DNA of 64,000 nucleotides, taken from assembly GCF_004355005.1 (NCBI RefSeq), contig NZ_SMSJ01000006.1, positions 174,918 through 238,917 on the forward strand, given 5' to 3'. The translations under genes were made by a program, and so were the position numbers. Below the pieces are notes generated by a model, which was not told where the DNA came from, searched no databases, and saw only the letters and a list, made by a program, of their open reading frames with translations. Below, piece by piece: positions 63,099 to 64,000 of the stretch. This stretch comes from Dankookia rubra. Lineage in GTDB: Bacteria; Pseudomonadota; Alphaproteobacteria; Acetobacterales; Acetobacteraceae. Position 1 is the stretch's first letter. The number at the start of each line of letters is the position of its first letter.

Positions 63099-64000
63099 CT
63101 ATTCGGCCGCTTGCGGGCCCTCCACCAGCTCGACAGCCCGGCCGAGATCGACGCTGAGCAGGCGGCTCACGCCGCGTTCCTGCATCGTCACGCCATAGAG
63201 CCGGTGCATCCGCGCCATGGTCAGTGGGTGGTGCGTCACCACCAGGAAGCGCGTGCCGCTTTCGGCCGCCATGCCGTCCAGCAGGTCGCAAAGCCGCTCG
63301 ACATTGGCGTCGTCCAGCGGCGCATCCACCTCGTCCAGCACGCAGACCGGTGCCGGGTGGCAGCGGAACACCGCGAAGATGAGCGAGAGCGCGGTCAGCG
63401 CCTGCTCGCCGCCCGAGAGCAGCGACAGCGCCGAAAGCTTCTTGCCCGGCGGCTCGGCATAGATCTCGAGCCCCGCCTCCAGCGCATCCTCGGAGCCCAC
63501 CAGCGCCAGGTGCGCCCGGCCGCCGCCGAAGAGTCGGCCGAAGAGGCTGCGGAACTCGGTGTCCACCCGGTCGAAGACCGCGCGTAACCGCTCCCGTCCC
63601 TCCCGGTTCAGGTGGCCGATCGAGCCGCGCAGCTTGGCGATGGCGGCGCCGATCTCCTCGCGCTCGCGGGTGATGTCGGCGATGCGCGCCTCGATCTCCG
63701 CCATCTCGACATCGGCGCGGAGGTTGACGGGACCCATCTCCTCCCGCTCCCTCGCCAGGCGCTCCAGTTTGCGCCGGGCCTTGTCCTCGGCGGCATCGGT
63801 CAGCTCCTCCGGCGCCGGCAGCTCGGCATTCTCGCCCAACCGTTCCACCACCCGACCCTCGACCGCCTCGGCCGCCACCGTCGCCTGCTCGGCGGCGCCT
63901 TCGGCCCGCAGCTGCGCCTCGCGTGCCGCGGCGAAGGCGGCGTCGGCGGCGCGGCGGGCCTCGCCGGCGGCCTGGCGCTCGGCCTCGGCGGCGGCGAGCG
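63099..64000 (-). CDS. smc: chromosome segregation protein SMC, C-terminal part (runs off window)
   Basis: At least 300 aa; the frame stays open to the window end (bases 63879-64000 are an Ala/Glu/Arg coiled coil). The C-terminal half has the signature LSLLSGGEQALTALSLIFAV and Walker B PVCVLDEVDAPLDD, with the D-loop, and then VVTHHPLTMARM. Ends EGPQAAE. SMC organises the chromosome with ScpAB. Only the coiled-coil end and C-terminal head are in the window. Confidence 0.93.
   Translation of the reverse strand, partial: LAAAEAERQAAGEARRAADAAFAAAREAQLRAEGAAEQATVAAEAVEGRVVERLGENAELPAPEELTDAAEDKARRKLERLAREREEMGPVNLRADVEMAEIEARIADITREREEIGAAIAKLRGSIGHLNREGRERLRAVFDRVDTEFRSLFGRLFGGGRAHLALVGSEDALEAGLEIYAEPPGKKLSALSLLSGGEQALTALSLIFAVFRCHPAPVCVLDEVDAPLDDANVERLCDLLDGMAAESGTRFLVVTHHPLTMARMHRLYGVTMQERGVSRLLSVDLGRAVELVEGPQAAE

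Overview
The window looks like a chromosomal segment of a high-GC alphaproteobacterium, most likely a Roseomonas-type member of the Acetobacteraceae. The reasons are strong G/C preference at third codon positions, the conserved run dcd-murA-hisG-hisD-infA-maf-rng-yacG-tRNA-Phe, an F0 ATP synthase operon with separate b' and b subunits (atpI-atpB-atpE-atpF'-atpF), and many uptake systems for organic acids and amino acids. The taxonomic placement is inference from memory of such gene orders; no search was run.

Left backbone (1-23.6 kb). A three-gene set (signal-peptide protein, beta-barrel porin, di-haem cytochrome c) is followed by an AhpD/carboxymuconolactone-decarboxylase-like protein and a complete Liv-type branched-chain amino acid ABC operon (livH-M-G-F plus binding protein). 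A 25-codon ORF with an unusually perfect Shine-Dalgarno sequence and a strong hairpin follow. Next come a sulfatase/phosphonate monoester hydrolase, an RTX-like repeat protein, a flavin reductase, two tandem paralogous MFS transporters (the second with a repeat-bearing tail), a dienelactone hydrolase, an amidohydrolase, a CaiB-type CoA transferase and a GGDEF/EAL protein.

Genomic island (about 23.71-48.25 kb). A 48-bp perfect direct repeat of the 3' end of tRNA-Phe lies at 23711-23758 and again within the intact tRNA-Phe gene (48253-48328). Tandem 11-bp repeats lie just inside both ends and resemble arm-type integrase sites. The island carries a tyrosine integrase, a serine recombinase, a MerR-controlled glutaredoxin/MauE gene with a textbook 20-bp-spacer promoter, a LysR/metallo-hydrolase/MFS cluster, small cargo genes (WYL-like, H-NS-like, phosphoribosyltransferase, SRPBCC, HUH-like), and a tRNA-guanine-transglycosylase-like (DpdA-like) protein paired with a 660-aa unknown protein. 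Near the right end is a four-gene translationally coupled operon: hsdM, hsdS, an SMC/ABC-type ATPase and an HNH nuclease. No hsdR is present anywhere in the window. This HsdMS + PtuAB-like arrangement is the strongest candidate here for an unusual or undescribed defence system.

Right backbone (48.3-64 kb). All housekeeping: tRNA-Phe, yacG, rng, maf, infA, hisD, hisG, murA, dcd, the F0 ATP synthase operon with a good terminator, a family-5 peptide/nickel-type binding protein, a DctP-type TRAP binding protein, an ABC exporter, a small membrane protein, and the C-terminal part of SMC running off the end of the window.
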